Shown here one piece after another: positions 50,062 through 62,511 of a stretch of DNA of 64,000 nt (the first letter of the stretch is position 1; each line of letters starts with the position of its first letter). Both the position numbers and the translations under genes were made by a program. The notes below the pieces were generated by a model. That model worked only from the letters and a program-made list of their open reading frames with translations, did no database searches and was not told the DNA's origin. The stretch is from Sphaerulina vaccinii (taxonomy: Eukaryota; Ascomycota; Dothideomycetes; Mycosphaerellales; Mycosphaerellaceae): contig JAKUDP010000017.1 of the NCBI GenBank assembly GCA_022570795.1, forward strand, positions 248,001 through 312,000. Reading direction: 5' to 3'.

Positions 50062-53051
50062 ATGTCTTCCATCGTGGATATGGCCATGTCAGATGGTGCA
50101 CCGACGCCACGAGAACCACGAAGCGATGCATCTGGAGGGCGAAGACGGCAGGCCCGTTCTTCATCACGACCAAGGGGCACAGGCACACCACGAGGCCCTC
50201 CATCTGTCAGCACACCAGGCATGGGCAGCGATATCGATGGCTTTGCAGATGATGAGGTGGTCGGGAGAAGGGGCATGAGACGAGCGGCGACGGGCGCAGG
50301 AGACATACCGCGAGTGGTCGACACCACAGCAGAGACATTGGGCATACAGTTCGAGCGCTTCCTGGAGAACTTTACAGAAGATCCCACACCATCAGCACAG
50401 CCGGTCTCGAGTGCAGTGACAACAAACAAGTACTACATTGCGCAAGTGCACGGTCTTGCGCAGTTCGGACTTTCTACACTATATGTCGACTACACGCATC
50501 TCATGGACCACGAGCGAGGCATCCTCGCCAATGCCATACAAGGCGACTTCTACCGTTTCCAGCCATACATGCTTCGAGCCTTGAACAGTCTGATCGCAAA
50601 GTATGAGCCCCAATACTATCGAATGCACAGACAACCTGGCTCCACCACAGCAAGGACAGACACATCGCAGGCTACACAGAGCATCAGCGAAGACGACGAA
50701 GGGAATCTGAACGATAAGACACCAAACCAGCAGACAGACAAGATCTTCACTCTTGCATTCTACAACTTGCCTCTTGTATCGAGAGTGCGCCAATTGCGAA
50801 CTGAACAGATCGGCAAGCTTGTCTCGATTTCCGGAACAGTGACAAGAACATCAGAAGTCCGACCGGAGCTGCATCTGGCTACGTTCATCTGCGAGGTCTG
50901 TAACAGCCTTGTACCAGATGTAGAGCAGATTTTCAAATACTCGGAGCCAACACAGTGCCCAAATGCAACATGTGGTAATCGACAAGGCTGGCGACTCGAC
51001 ATTCGTCAAAGTACATTCATCGATTGGCAGAAGGTCAAAATACAGGAAAACAGCTCAGAGATCCCGACTGGAAGCATGCCGAGAACGATGGAAGTCATCC
51101 TACGAGGAGAAATGGTCGACCGTGCGAAGGCTGGTGAGAAGTGTATCTTCACCGGTACTTTGATTGTGGTGCCAGATGTCAGCCAGTTCAGAGTGCCGGG
51201 GATGAGAGTGCAGGCCGTCCGCGATACAACAGCCGCACGCGGATCAGATACTGGTGGAGCTGGTGTTTCTGGACTGAAGGCTCTTGGTGTCCGTGACTTG
51301 ACTTACCGAATGGCATTCCTTGCAAACATGCTCACACCTGACACCTCCACGCAAGGCCGACATTCTAGTCAGCATCTCAAGGGTCAGGCAGGCAATCTCA
51401 TGAGCTCGCTTGCGCAGAACGTTGACAGTTCAGATGGCGTGAGTGGCGAAAAGGCACAGCAAGAGTACCTTGACACGCTCACCCCTGCGGAGATTGACGA
51501 GCTGCGAGATATGGTGCAGTCAGACAATATCTACATGCGACTTGTTGATTCGCTCGCGCCTATGGTGTATGGTCATACCGTCGTCAAGAAGGGACTGCTA
51601 TTGCAGATGATGGGAGGTGTCAGCAAAACCACTCCGGAAGGCATGGCCCTCCGCGGCGACATCAATATCTGCATCGTTGGTGATCCTTCAACCAGCAAGT
51701 CTCAGTTCCTGAAGTACGTTTGCTCTTTCCTCCCACGAGCTGTGTACACTTCTGGCAAGGCTTCTTCTGCTGCTGGTTTGACAGCTGCTGTGGTCAAGGA
51801 TGAGGAGACTGGCGAATTCACCATCGAAGCCGGTGCGCTCATGTTGGCGGACAATGGCATCTGCGCTATCGATGAATTTGACAAGATGGACATTGCAGAT
51901 CAAGTCGCTATCCATGAAGCTATGGAACAGCAGACGATCTCGATTGCAAAAGCAGGCATTCAGGCGACACTCAATGCACGAACATCCATTCTCGCTGCCG
52001 CCAATCCTGTCGGGGGTCGCTACAACCGGAAGACAACACTCCGTGCCAACATCAACATGAGCGCCCCAATCATGTCACGTTTCGATTTGTTCTTCATCGT
52101 GCTCGACGAATGCAATGAAGATGTCGATGAACATCTTGCGAAGCATATCGTGGGCCTTCATCAAAACAAGGACGAAGCCATTGACCCAGAATTCAGCACC
52201 GAGCAGTTGCAACGATACATCCGCTTCGCACGTCTATTCCAGCCTGTCTTCACTGAACAAGCAAGACAATATCTTGTACAAAAGTACAAGGAGCTGCGAG
52301 CGGACGATGCGCAAGGCGGCATTGGTCGAAACTCATACCGCATCACTGTTCGCCAACTTGAGTCGCTCATCCGTCTCAGTGAAGCAATCGCCAAAGCCAA
52401 CTGCGTCGACGAAGTCACTCCTAGCTTCGTAGACGAAGCTTTCAAGCTCCTGCAACAGAGTATCATCAGCGTGGAGAAAGACGACGTTGAATTCGAAGAC
52501 GAAGACGAGACTGCTGCAGCCGACGACGATGATGCTGACGTTGATGCTGGCGCGGATCCAGCAAATGAGGACGAGGACGCGCAAATGCACGGAGACGACG
52601 CAGCCACGCCAGCAGGCACGCGAGCATCACAGACCCCTGCCCCAACATCCCGACCAAAAACGCAGATCAAATTCGACGACTTTATCAGAATACAGAATAT
52701 GCTCCTACGGCGTGTCAATCAGGATCAAGATGAAGAGCAAGATGGTGTCGAAGAAGGTGAACTCCTCCAGTGGTATCTTGAACAAGTGGAAACAGAAATT
52801 CATGATACGGATGATGTTTCTGCTGCACAGAGTTTGGCGAGGAAGGTTTTGAAGAGGATGGTGAAGGTAAGTTCTTTTTTACTGCATTATTGTTCATGTT
52901 CGTGGGCAAATACTGACTGACAACTTTGTAGAACAACGTTCTTATGAAAGTGCAAGGCGAAGGTCTTGCTGAAGAAGACGGCACGGGTCTCGACAGGACC
53001 AATAAGACGATATATGTTGTGCATCCTAATTGCTCTACGGATGATATGTAG
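50062..53051 (+). CDS. MCM6: MCM6 replicative helicase subunit
   Basis: Subunit of the Mcm2-7 hexamer that unwinds DNA at replication forks. Exons 50062-52866 and 52932-53051 with a 65-nt intron; 974 residues. The ATG at 50062 follows an open frame with only a GTG upstream. A disordered Arg/Ser-rich N-terminus of about 95 residues precedes the N-domain. The zinc finger has Cys277, 280, 299 and 304. Walker A GDPSTSKS is at 540-547, Walker B ICAIDEFD at 600-607, and the arginine finger MSRFD has Arg673. The GKASSAAGLTAAVVKD block identifies MCM6 among paralogues. An Asp/Glu-rich linker (about 830-880) leads to the C-terminal winged helix. Confidence 0.97.
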
Positions 53052-53704
53052 TAGTAGTAGGCGTTTTGCATGGGAAATTCTTTTGTGAAGCGATGATGAT
53101 GATGGTTATAGCGTGACTGTGGCTTTGAGGCGTTACTTGCGCATTGGTGATGGAGTGAATACTCATGGTCGATGAATGATAGGTACTTATAGTTGACGTG
53201 ACAATATGAGTTTGCACGAGAGGGAACACTTTGCTGCTCAAGATTGTATACATCATTGACTTTCTATGGAGAGACACTGCGGTGCAGTCATCACCCGTCT
53301 TCTCGTACCAGGAGAATGCGAACGAACGTATCAAGCCGTGAGGCCTGACTAACAGGTGCCTGGATCCACTCGAATCGGCGTGAAGCCTCTATTATAGCCG
53401 CAGTCATCGTTCGTCAGCTTCATAGCTGCTCGGTCCAGAACAGGGGACGATGGATACCTGTATCGAGATACTATTGTACTACAATGCTGCAACTCGACTT
53501 TTTTCCCCAGTCCGTTCAAAGGGCTATAGTGGCTCTCGGGTATCATCGTCTGCTGGTGCGGCTGACTTTTAAGAAACGGTTCATCATCCAAGTCAGGCAA
53601 TGCTCTCTCGGTTCTCATTCATATCATTGAGTATGCCTCTGGTTTCAAAAGAGTCGCTTCTTTTTCTCCTCCCATCTGGAGTAGCCGTCTGAACTCATAC
53701 CGCA
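53052..53704. other. Intergenic region, convergent 3' ends
   Basis: About 650 bases. An 89-codon minus frame (53349-53618) starts with ATG but has no motif; not called. Confidence 0.45.
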
Positions 53705-54777
53705 TCACTCATCGTCCTCGTCCGAGATATCGATATGTTCCTCTCTCCCAGCCGTCATACTGTCCCTCCCAGCCGTAACACTCTTCCTCCTACCCGTAGT
53801 CCTCTTTCTTCTTTTCTGCGGACTGCCTTCCCTCGGCAGACTGATCGCATCCAAGAATGCGTCGTTGTCCATCTGCGTCTTCAGATGTGGCGTATCCTTA
53901 ATCTTGTCCTCTGTAATCTTCAACTTGGTCTCAAAATTCTCATAAGCCACAGGATCCTCATCATCAATATAATTGACTCGTATCCACCTCTCTTCACTTG
54001 CTTCCCGTAGAATATCCCTCAATTTCTCATCATTCGACTTGTTGTTCTCCGAGTCGGTCTTTTTCGCAGTTTGAACCATTTGCTTCGGCACCGTTGGGGG
54101 AGGCGGAGGAGGAGGTCTCGTAAGTGAATCGTTCGCATCCAGATGGTGGAAATTCGGTCTCATCATTACTGTTCCGTCGATTTTTGTCAGATGGAGTTGA
54201 TCGCCTTGGAAAGCTCCGACGAAGTAGTGAGGTTTGAGTTCTTCTTCATCATGACGGATGATTTGTCCTCCTAGTGTTTGCGAGTTGTGGACTTTGTGGT
54301 CTGATTCGGCTTCTTTGAAGGATTGGAGAGAGGTTTCGAGGTCGATGTCTCGTTGTGCGGGGTCTTTGATTGCTGCTGCTCCACCTCGAGTTCGTTGGCG
54401 AGGAGGTGCGAGACCGGCTGCTGGACCGTATGTGCCTGATGCGTTGTGGAGTTGTTTGGAAGCAGCAGTGGCATCTCCCCATTTGAGGCCGTGGTATTTG
54501 TTGAAGTTGTGATTTGTATTCAGCTTAACGTCGACTTCCATGAAGCCAGACTTTGGTTTGATGCGCATGTCGTGGGGCATTGCGCCGAATTGGTTGTTGT
54601 AGGGGCGATTTCGAGGCCGATTGGGATATTGCAGCAACAAGATCTGTTCTTCGAGGGCCGGAGTGAGGAAGACATCGTAGGACGCAATGACCGGGTCATC
54701 CTCGACTTTTGTCGCTATTTCACGGTATTAGAGGTGTATGAAGAGAAGTACCGTACGCGACATAACTTACGCGACAT
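53705..54777 (-). CDS. RPC37: RNA polymerase III subunit RPC5/Rpc37 (SIN-like)
   Basis: Subunit of the Rpc37-Rpc53 module that acts in pol III initiation, termination and reinitiation. Two exons: a 7-nt first exon (54777-54771, ATG TCG C) and 54714-53705, separated by a 56-nt intron (54715-54770); 338 residues. The family start block appears only in the spliced product: DDPVIASYDVFLTPALEEQI then LLLQYPNRPRNRPYN. Then MRIKPKSGFMEVDVKLNT and LKPHYFVGAFQGDQLHLTKI follow, as in RPC5. A seven-Pro run and a charged C-terminus with an SDEDDE tail follow. It lies in the same window as the pol III-type tRNA-like array but is not linked to it. Confidence 0.88.
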
Positions 54778-55151
54778 CGTAAGTGTTGGTGGTTGTTGGT
54801 ATGTGAGTGAGAGAAAGTGTTGTATGTGACGAGCAGCGAGCGCGCAAGATAGAGAAAAGTGTCCCACCTCCTCGGCTCCACTTTTGAAACAGTGGAAGAC
54901 GCGATCGATCTCGCGTCGAGCTTCAAAGTGAGAGTGAGGTGATGACATATACAACAACCTCACTTGAACAATACTCCCCAATACCTGACTGCTTCCATTG
55001 ACGATTAATGTACGACTGGAATGATTGTGTAATGAGCACGATATAACGACAGCGATAAGATAGATATATCTTCCGAGAGAGGAAGGAAGTCTCGCCACAG
55101 CAATCGAGATATCCTATTAGAAGGACAAGGAGGAAGAGGAAAGGGAAGATC
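54778..55151. promoter_or_regulatory. Bidirectional promoter, RPC5 / DDB1
   Basis: About 370 bases between two head-to-head conserved genes. No specific element is recognised. Confidence 0.4.
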
Positions 55152-58100
55152 ATGGCATACATCGCCCCCATCCACCGGCCTTCGAGTGTGCGACACGCCA
55201 TCAAGCTCTCCTTCACAACTCCAGACTCGGACGACTTGATTGTGGCAAAGGCGAACCGACTAGAAATATGGAATGCATCACAGCCTGGCGATCCTACGCT
55301 GGTACTACAGCATTCACGGCCCATCTATGGCAAGATTACAATGCTGCAGAAGCTGAAGCCAGCTACGAGTCCTACAGATCATTTGTTTGTAGGGACAGAT
55401 CGATACAACTACTTCACTTTGAGCTGGGATGCAGAGACGAAGCAGTTCAAGACGGAGAAGAGTATGGTGGACATAGCAGAGAAGAGTGCCAGAGACAGTC
55501 AAACTGGCGATAGAGTGCATATCGACCCGACAGGACGCTTCATGACGTTGGAGTGTTATGAAGGTGTGGTCAATGTCTTGCCTATAGCATATGCTGGCAA
55601 GGGCAAAAGAAGGGCAGCTGATACTGAGCTGGGAGAGCTGGGAGATCCAACACCAGTACGCATACCAGAGCTATACGTGCGAAGCAGTTGCTTTCTGCAT
55701 AAGCGAGATACAGGGAAGAATCCACTCTTCGCAGTACTTCACGAAGACAGCCAGAACAAGCCTCGAGTCAAAATCCGCGAGCTAGAATATACACCCTCAC
55801 TCCGACCGAACGAGGAGCCAGCAAGCGCAGAGCTTGAGAAGGGACAGGAAGTCCAAGGAACGATAGAAATTGGCGCATCTCATCTGATCCCTCTAGCCGC
55901 ACCTACATATGGCTTTCTCATTGTGGGCGAAACAAGCATCTCCTACGTTGACGAATGGAAATACGAAATAGTCGCCACAGAACCTCTAGAATCAGCGACC
56001 ATATTTGTAGCCTGGTGTCAAATCGACGATCAGCGCTTCATTTTAGCAGACGACTACGGCAAACTTTACCTCCTCATGATACAGCAGAACTCCAAGGGCG
56101 AATATCAAAGCCATCAAATCGACATCCTAGGCGAAACGAGTCGCGCGAGCACATTAGTCTATCTGGATGAAGGTAGAGTCTTTGTGGGAAGTCATCAAGG
56201 AGACAGTCAAATCATACAAATCTCCCCGCGAGAGATTGAGGTTGTACAGACCTTCTCCAATATTGCGCCGATCCTCGACTTCACTATCATGGATATGGGG
56301 AATCGTTCGGCCGACGCTCCTGTGAACGAGTTCAGCTCTGGTCAAGCACGTATCGTCGCTGGATCAGGGGCTTTTAAGGATGGAAGTCTGAGGTCTGTGA
56401 GGAGTGGCGTGGGATTGGAAGATAAAGGTACTTTGGGAGATCAGGGAGAGCCGATAACAGCTGTTTTCAGCCTGAACTCCAAAGCTTATGGGCCTGTGGA
56501 TACCTTGATTACCAGCTTCGTCAACCATTCGAGCGCAATTGTCTTCGGCGAAGAAGAAGGGGAAGTCGAGGCGAAAGACGAGTTCCGAGGGTTTGATCTG
56601 AGTCAGAGCACGCTGTACGCTGGAGACCTGTCGAATGGAGCCTTGCAAGTGACGAGTTCGGCGGTGCTGTTGGCTGATGCTGACGGCGGCATGGTCACAG
56701 ATCGATGGGAGGCTCCCAGTGGATCGACAATATCTTCGGTGGCCGTTGGTGGCGACAAAGTCCTTATTTCGCTTGGAGGCGCTGCTCTGGTAGCTCTGGA
56801 TCTTTCTGGAGCAAGCATCTCTCTACAGGCACAGAGACAATTCGGAAGTGAGGAGCAGGTTTCCTGTCTGACACTATCAGAAGCAATACCTGGAGCTTGT
56901 GTGGTCGGCTTCTGGAAAGACAGCAAAGTGTCCGTGCTGAGTCTAGCAGACCTACAACCTTTAGCGACAATCTCTGTTGCTGAAGACGACGATTTGGCTG
57001 TCCCACGCTCACTCATTGTGGCAAATATACTACGCGACCAGCCTGCGACACTCTTCGTCGGCCTCGCCGATGGAAATGTGGTAACATACAGCCTGGAATC
57101 TTCTCAGACACCCTTTTCGAACCGGAAGAGTATCATTCTCGGAACTCAGCAGGCCAACTTCGCTATTTTGCCTAGAGCAGATGGCTTACAAAACGTCTTC
57201 GCCACCTGCGAGCATCCCTCCCTAATCTACGGTAGCGAAGGCCGCATGGTCTACTCCGCAGTCACTGCAGAAAGCGCTACCAGCGTCTGCTCTTTCGATG
57301 GCTTCGGCGACTACGCGAATAGCATCGCCATTGCCAGTGGATCAGAATTGAAGCTCGCTGCGGTCGACGAAGAACGAACGACACATGTACAGGATTTGGC
57401 AGTGAATGAGACTGTACGTCGGATAGCATACTCCACGGAGTTGAAAGCTTTTGGATTGGGATGCATAAAACGCACCATCGCAGCAGGAGTGGAAGAAGTC
57501 CGAAGCTCTTTCAGACTGGTTGACGAAATCGCTTTCCAAGAACTGGATTCTTGGGCACTCAATGAGGACGAACTTGTGGAAAGTGTAATTCGATGTCCAC
57601 TTGACGACGGTACAGGAGAAGAAGCAGAAAGGTTCATCGTCGGAACTGCATATCTCGATGACGAGCAAGCAAATGCCAGAGGAAGGATCATCGTATTCGA
57701 AGTCACTGAAGATCGAAAGATCAAGCTTGTGACAGAATTGGCTGTCAAAGGTGCTTGTCGATGTCTTGCAATGTGCAAAGGACGTATTGTGGCAGCTCTT
57801 GTTAAGACTGTAAGTTCATCGACCCCCCTTCCCATTCCATCTCCACTAACTCTTCCTCTTTACAGGTCATAATCCTCGCCTACGAATTCTCACCGCCAAA
57901 ATCTTCACCTATACTAGTCAAGAAAGCCTCCTACCGAACCTCCACAGCCCCCATCGACATCTCCGTCAACTCCTCAACCGGCATAATCGCCGTCTCCGAC
58001 CTTATGAAATCTCTCTCCCTAATCCAATTCACCCCCGGCGAACGCGGACAACCCGATTCCCTAGTCGAACTAGCCCGCCACTTCGAAACTCTCTGGTCAA

Positions 58101-58633
58101 CAGCCCACGCTCCCATCCCAGGCCATCATTCATACATCCAAGCAGACGCAGAAGGCAACCTAGTAGTCCTCGAACACGACCCTACAGCTTTCACAACCGA
58201 TGACCAACGCCGTCTTCGCGTAACCTCAGAATTCCTATTGGGAGAGATGGTCAATCGTATCCGTCCTATCACTATTATCTCTCCTTCAGCGAACGCTATC
58301 GTGGTTCCAAAGGCATTCATCGCCACAGTCGATGGTGGAGTTTACGTTTTCGGGACAATTGCGCAGGCTTATCAAGATTTATTGATCAGACTACAAGGGA
58401 TGCTAGCTGAAATGGTGAAAAGCCCTGGAGGTGTTCGGTTCAACAAGTTTCGTGGTTTCAAAACACAAGTGCGCGATATGGGCGAGGAAGGTCCGGTGCG
58501 GTTCGTGGATGGGGAGTTGGTCGAGAATTACTTGTATCTTGATCAGGCGGTGCAAGAAGAGGTTGCAGGTGGTTTAGGAACGGATGGAGAGAGTCTTAGG
58601 GGCTTGGTTGAGGGGTTGAGGAGGGTTAGATAG
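55152..58633 (+). CDS. DDB1: UV-damaged DNA-binding protein 1 homologue (CUL4 adaptor)
   Basis: Three-beta-propeller adaptor of CUL4 ubiquitin ligases, acting in DNA repair and histone methylation control in fungi. Exons 55152-57809 and 57866-58633 with a 56-nt intron; 1141 residues, the usual DDB1 length. The start block YIAPIHRPSSVRHAIKLSF matches the MMS1_N domain, and the propellers continue with LFVGTDRYNYFTLSWD, RVHIDPTGRFMTLECYEG and FILADDYGKLYLLMI. The C-terminal CPSF_A domain includes GGVYVFGTIAQAYQDLLIRL and FVDGELVENYLYLD. Length and the VHIDPTGR-type block favour DDB1 over RSE1 or CFT1. Confidence 0.93.
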
Positions 58634-60806
58634 GTAGGATGCATGAGGGTGTATATAGCTATGAAGAAACGAAAGAGATATGTTACGATGAAGCCATATT
58701 CCTTCTGGCATAGTCTGATTTTGGAATGTGCTGTGGATAAGCAAGTACGAAGGAGGAGCTGGTCTGCGCGACCGAACTTTCGACGTTCGATACTGATCTT
58801 TGACAATGAAACCACAGAGTCGGCAGCGGAGATGATGTTAATTGGATTCGAGTTGGTATACCGCATCAAGCGTCGTTCTGTTTATACGTCTTGGAGATGG
58901 AAAGTCACGATGCCGTTATTGCCAGCTCCTTGCAGCTATATATGCTATCTACTGGAGACGGGAAGTGCGGAAGCTAGCCAAATGTTCTGGGACAAGGTGG
59001 ATTTAAAGATCTCCTTCCATATATGACCCTACCCTCTTTCTTCCCCCAAGCTTCCACGCTTTCCACGATTATTATGCGTCCACTGAAGTGCAAGGTCATG
59101 CATACGCGTGCATCGCATAGCTGCAAGATCCGTGGCGCCTTGAGAGCTTTCACTACTTGACGCATATACGATTATCTGCAAGGACCGCCCACAGCGCATA
59201 TCTCGAAGTTGTCCAAGGGACGTGGGACAGATTCATGGAGCACAAGTATTCTCCTTTCTGCATGTACAAATGCGTCTTGCGGACGCCCGGGACGTTCGCG
59301 TGTGGTACGAGTTCATAGACTGATATCGCTTGGCTCGCAAGGCGCAGCTGCATAGCCAAGATATTGAATTGCTCCCTTCGGACTCGGCACTCACGGCAGC
59401 AGAGATCAGGACTTGGAACTATAGCCCATGCATCACCTACGACTACGACGAACATGCCAGAAAGGTCGGACGTTGAGTCAGTAATGACACAACTCCGCCA
59501 CGTACAACGACCACGCAACGCAAACTCGCAGAGACAAGATCTTCAGAGCTGCTCCACAAACATGTGGTCACAGCTTATCCGATTTGCCGACTACTGGACC
59601 ATAGACCAGGATCAGACCTCACTCACTGTCGCACGACATCTCCACGACTGCAAGAGTGGCTTTTGCTTGGGAATTGTACAAACGTACCTGCGTTCTCAAC
59701 CATTGATGGTGCGGGGAGTAGGAAACCCGCTCTCCGAACCACCTCACATCTCAATCATCGACTTCGTGAAACTTGACGGCATCCTCATCGTCATGCCATA
59801 GTCACACAGCTCTTCCGCCCACGCCGAAACCACATTTTATAGGTCTCAAGTATTGCTGACGTCTCTTCGAAAGTGCTCAGCCAAGCGCTGATTCATCCGC
59901 TAACGATCGCCGGGACCCAGAAATCCGGCGCGTGGCTTCACGGCTTGCATGTGAACACGTTCCCGTCCGGATCATACGACACCGTGCGCTAGTCATCACG
60001 AACATAAGAACTCATGGCATCCGTTCCATCTTGAAAGACGTTGACGTTGCCGTACAGAACATCGGAACAACGCATCGCACATCTCTTGAACAATCTGCTT
60101 CCCTTTCAGGACCCTGTTTCATGTCATCAGAATAAACTTCGAGCCCAAATTCTGGACCCTTCTCACGTTCGAGGATCACCTTGTTTCAGGTCGCTACGCC
60201 TTATAACATCCTGGTCGAAACTTGTCAGCCAAGCATAGAAGACCTGGTGACGAAGGTGCCTCATCTCTTCTGTCTTTGGCTGTCAATCTCGCGCAGAGAC
60301 CAAGATTTGAACCTTGCGTCTTAAACATCTTGTGTTGGTGATATAGCCAAGGAGATTCGTCACAACATCCGGGAACTGGAATCCGTCAAAACCTGTCGTG
60401 GCGCCATACTACATACTAAACTTCTGTAACTCCCCCGCCTGCAGCTCTGTGACAACTCTACCGCCACGAGACTTTGCTGAAAAAGACTGCCCAACCGAAG
60501 CGACGTCTATCGACTACACTCTCGAAGACTATATCGACGGATCTAAGTTTCATATTCAAACAAATACAAACGCCGCGCCTAGCCTGCAGATCCTTCTGTT
60601 GGGTCTTTCACTTCATAAGGACAAGATGTTACCTGTTCTGCTGCTTGTGCCTGTGGCATATGGAGTGCTTTACGTCTTGACTTGAGAGAAGAGTAATCAT
60701 AATACTACACCACACATAACAACACAAGACCACACACAGCTGGCACCACAACACCACCTCCTACTCAAGGAATAACAACCACATCACATCCGGAAAGTCG
60801 ATCGCA
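58634..60806. other. 2.2-kb gene-poor region
   Basis: No gene is supported. Frames at 58643-59026, 59364-59801 and 60398-60685 start with ATG or alternative codons but show no domain, and each is overlapped by others. Confidence 0.45.
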
Positions 60807-61268
60807 ATGACGCATCCACCACAACCATCATCTCGACAACAACGACCACACTCCCGAGCTGTCCGCTCAATGCGGACTTCCACTGTCCTGTACAGCGTAC
60901 CCGAAGGTTCTCGTGTCCAATTACCAGACACACCTCCTCAATCTTCTGGGGGACGCTCACACTCGAGAAGAACTAGTCGAACTCCCAGCCAACTAAACAC
61001 TCATCTGGAACATCTCTTTGGCAGTCCGCAATGTTTCAGCCAGAGAGACAGTATCGAGACTTTGGCGGACTCTTATGGAAAGCTGGCTTGGAATCCTGAG
61101 GATTTGGTTCCGAGGAGTGGGAGTGCGATGAGCTCCCGTTCTGGTTCGAGTAGGGGTGGAAGTCAGAGTCCGACGGAGAAGAGTCCGTTGTTGGGAGGAG
61201 GATCCAGCGGACATAGGAGGAAATCGAGCAGTCCGTTGAAGAAGTGTGAGAAGGCTTTTGGATGGTAG
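60807..61268 (+). CDS. Small Ser/Arg/Pro-rich hypothetical protein
   Basis: ATG-initiated, single exon, 153 residues. Mostly disordered and Ser/Arg-rich (SGGRSHSRRTSRTPSQ; SSRSGSSRGGSQSPTEKSPL) with a more ordered centre (LEHLFGSPQCFSQRDSIETL then ADSYGKLAWNPEDLVP). The alternation of polar low-complexity and a conserved-looking core resembles small fungal regulatory proteins, but I do not recognise it. SP and RxxS sites suggest phosphorylation. The 5' flank is rich in ACAACAC repeats, typical of a fungal leader. Confidence 0.5.
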   Translation: MTHPPQPSSRQQRPHSRAVRSMRTSTVLYSVPEGSRVQLPDTPPQSSGGRSHSRRTSRTPSQLNTHLEHLFGSPQCFSQRDSIETLADSYGKLAWNPEDLVPRSGSAMSSRSGSSRGGSQSPTEKSPLLGGGSSGHRRKSSSPLKKCEKAFGW

Positions 61269-62511
61269 ATGGACGAGCGCGACCCCAAATTTAATGACAG
61301 TATGCTGGATTAGGAAAAGTTTGGTCTGCAGAAATCGTTCATCAGCAGAACCTGCACTAAAAGCAGATTTGGAGTGTTAATGTGCATCCATACTTACTAC
61401 CATAGGCGAAGAGCAATACTCATGCTCAGCTCTTATTACATACAGCATTCATTCATGTCATCTCACTCAGGCTCTTCCAATCCACGAACCATGCACTTAT
61501 ACAATCAATCACGAAGCACCAGTTTGTCGAACAGCAGCTCTCGCAGGGACGTGCTATCACAGGTCCGACGAGTCCAAGCAGCTGCTCTTGAAGTCTCGCT
61601 GTCCTCGTTCTGCCGCATCGGTGGCGAGGCTGACACTGACAGGGCGAGAGTCGTGCCGGGCTACCTGTATTGGGGAAACCAACGAAGCCTAGCACCGAAG
61701 ACAGTCAAATCAAAGAGCATTCCTCACATGGCTGCCACGATGCTTCCTTCATCCTTGACTTTTTCTGGCTCGCAAGGTGTATCCGTTGGCTAGACCGAAT
61801 GGTAGCTCGTGGCTGACGGACGTGTAATGCCCGGACGGGATGTTCTTCTGACGTTCTGCGTCAGGCGATGTCTGCTAGATCTGTAGCCTATGATTTCAGT
61901 CAGCAAGACTCTTCGACTAGACAGCAGCAGGCATAGATCGATCAGTTCACTTCAACACGATCTGAAGTCATCGATACACAACCATTCGTGCGATGTGCAG
62001 CAACCTCATCATCAGCCTTCTGCAGTAGTATCTCGCGTGGCCGCCACGATCCTATCTTCATCCTTCACTCACTGCGAACCTTATTCGTTTTCAACTTCCT
62101 ATATCTGCATGATGTCCGAGCTCTTCTCGCGTGTACGGCTCGGTTACATGCACTTCAAACATTTTCTTCTGCCAAACGACAAGGAATGCTTTCACCTTTC
62201 CACAGTTTCCGCCTTATCGCAACACTTCTCACAACAATTTGTAAGAGTTTCAAAGATAAGGAACAAGCTTGGCATGCATTGTAGATCATCAGGGCATGCA
62301 TCCAGCTCCACGAGCTCCACGTTAGGGCCAATTTCTTGGCTGTCATTGGCTGACTTCGCTCGCTTCAACAACATATAGATCTCCGTTGCAGATGTCGCAC
62401 GAGGGCGATCGTGCTCTCGAATTCGCTGCGATAATGATTAGACGACTGCTATCGCTGTAGACGGTTTCTTCTTCACTTTTCGTGATTTTGTTGTGAGAGG
62501 CACAAGACGAA
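61269..62511. other. Intergenic region
   Basis: About 1.2 kb. Two loosely similar stretches (GTGGC-GCCACGAT-CT-----TTCATCCTT near 61731 and 62039) hint at an old local duplication. No gene called. Confidence 0.4.

Noticed and set aside
58643..59026. 127-codon ORF after DDB1
   Set aside because: No motif, overlapped by other frames; likely 3' UTR and spacer.
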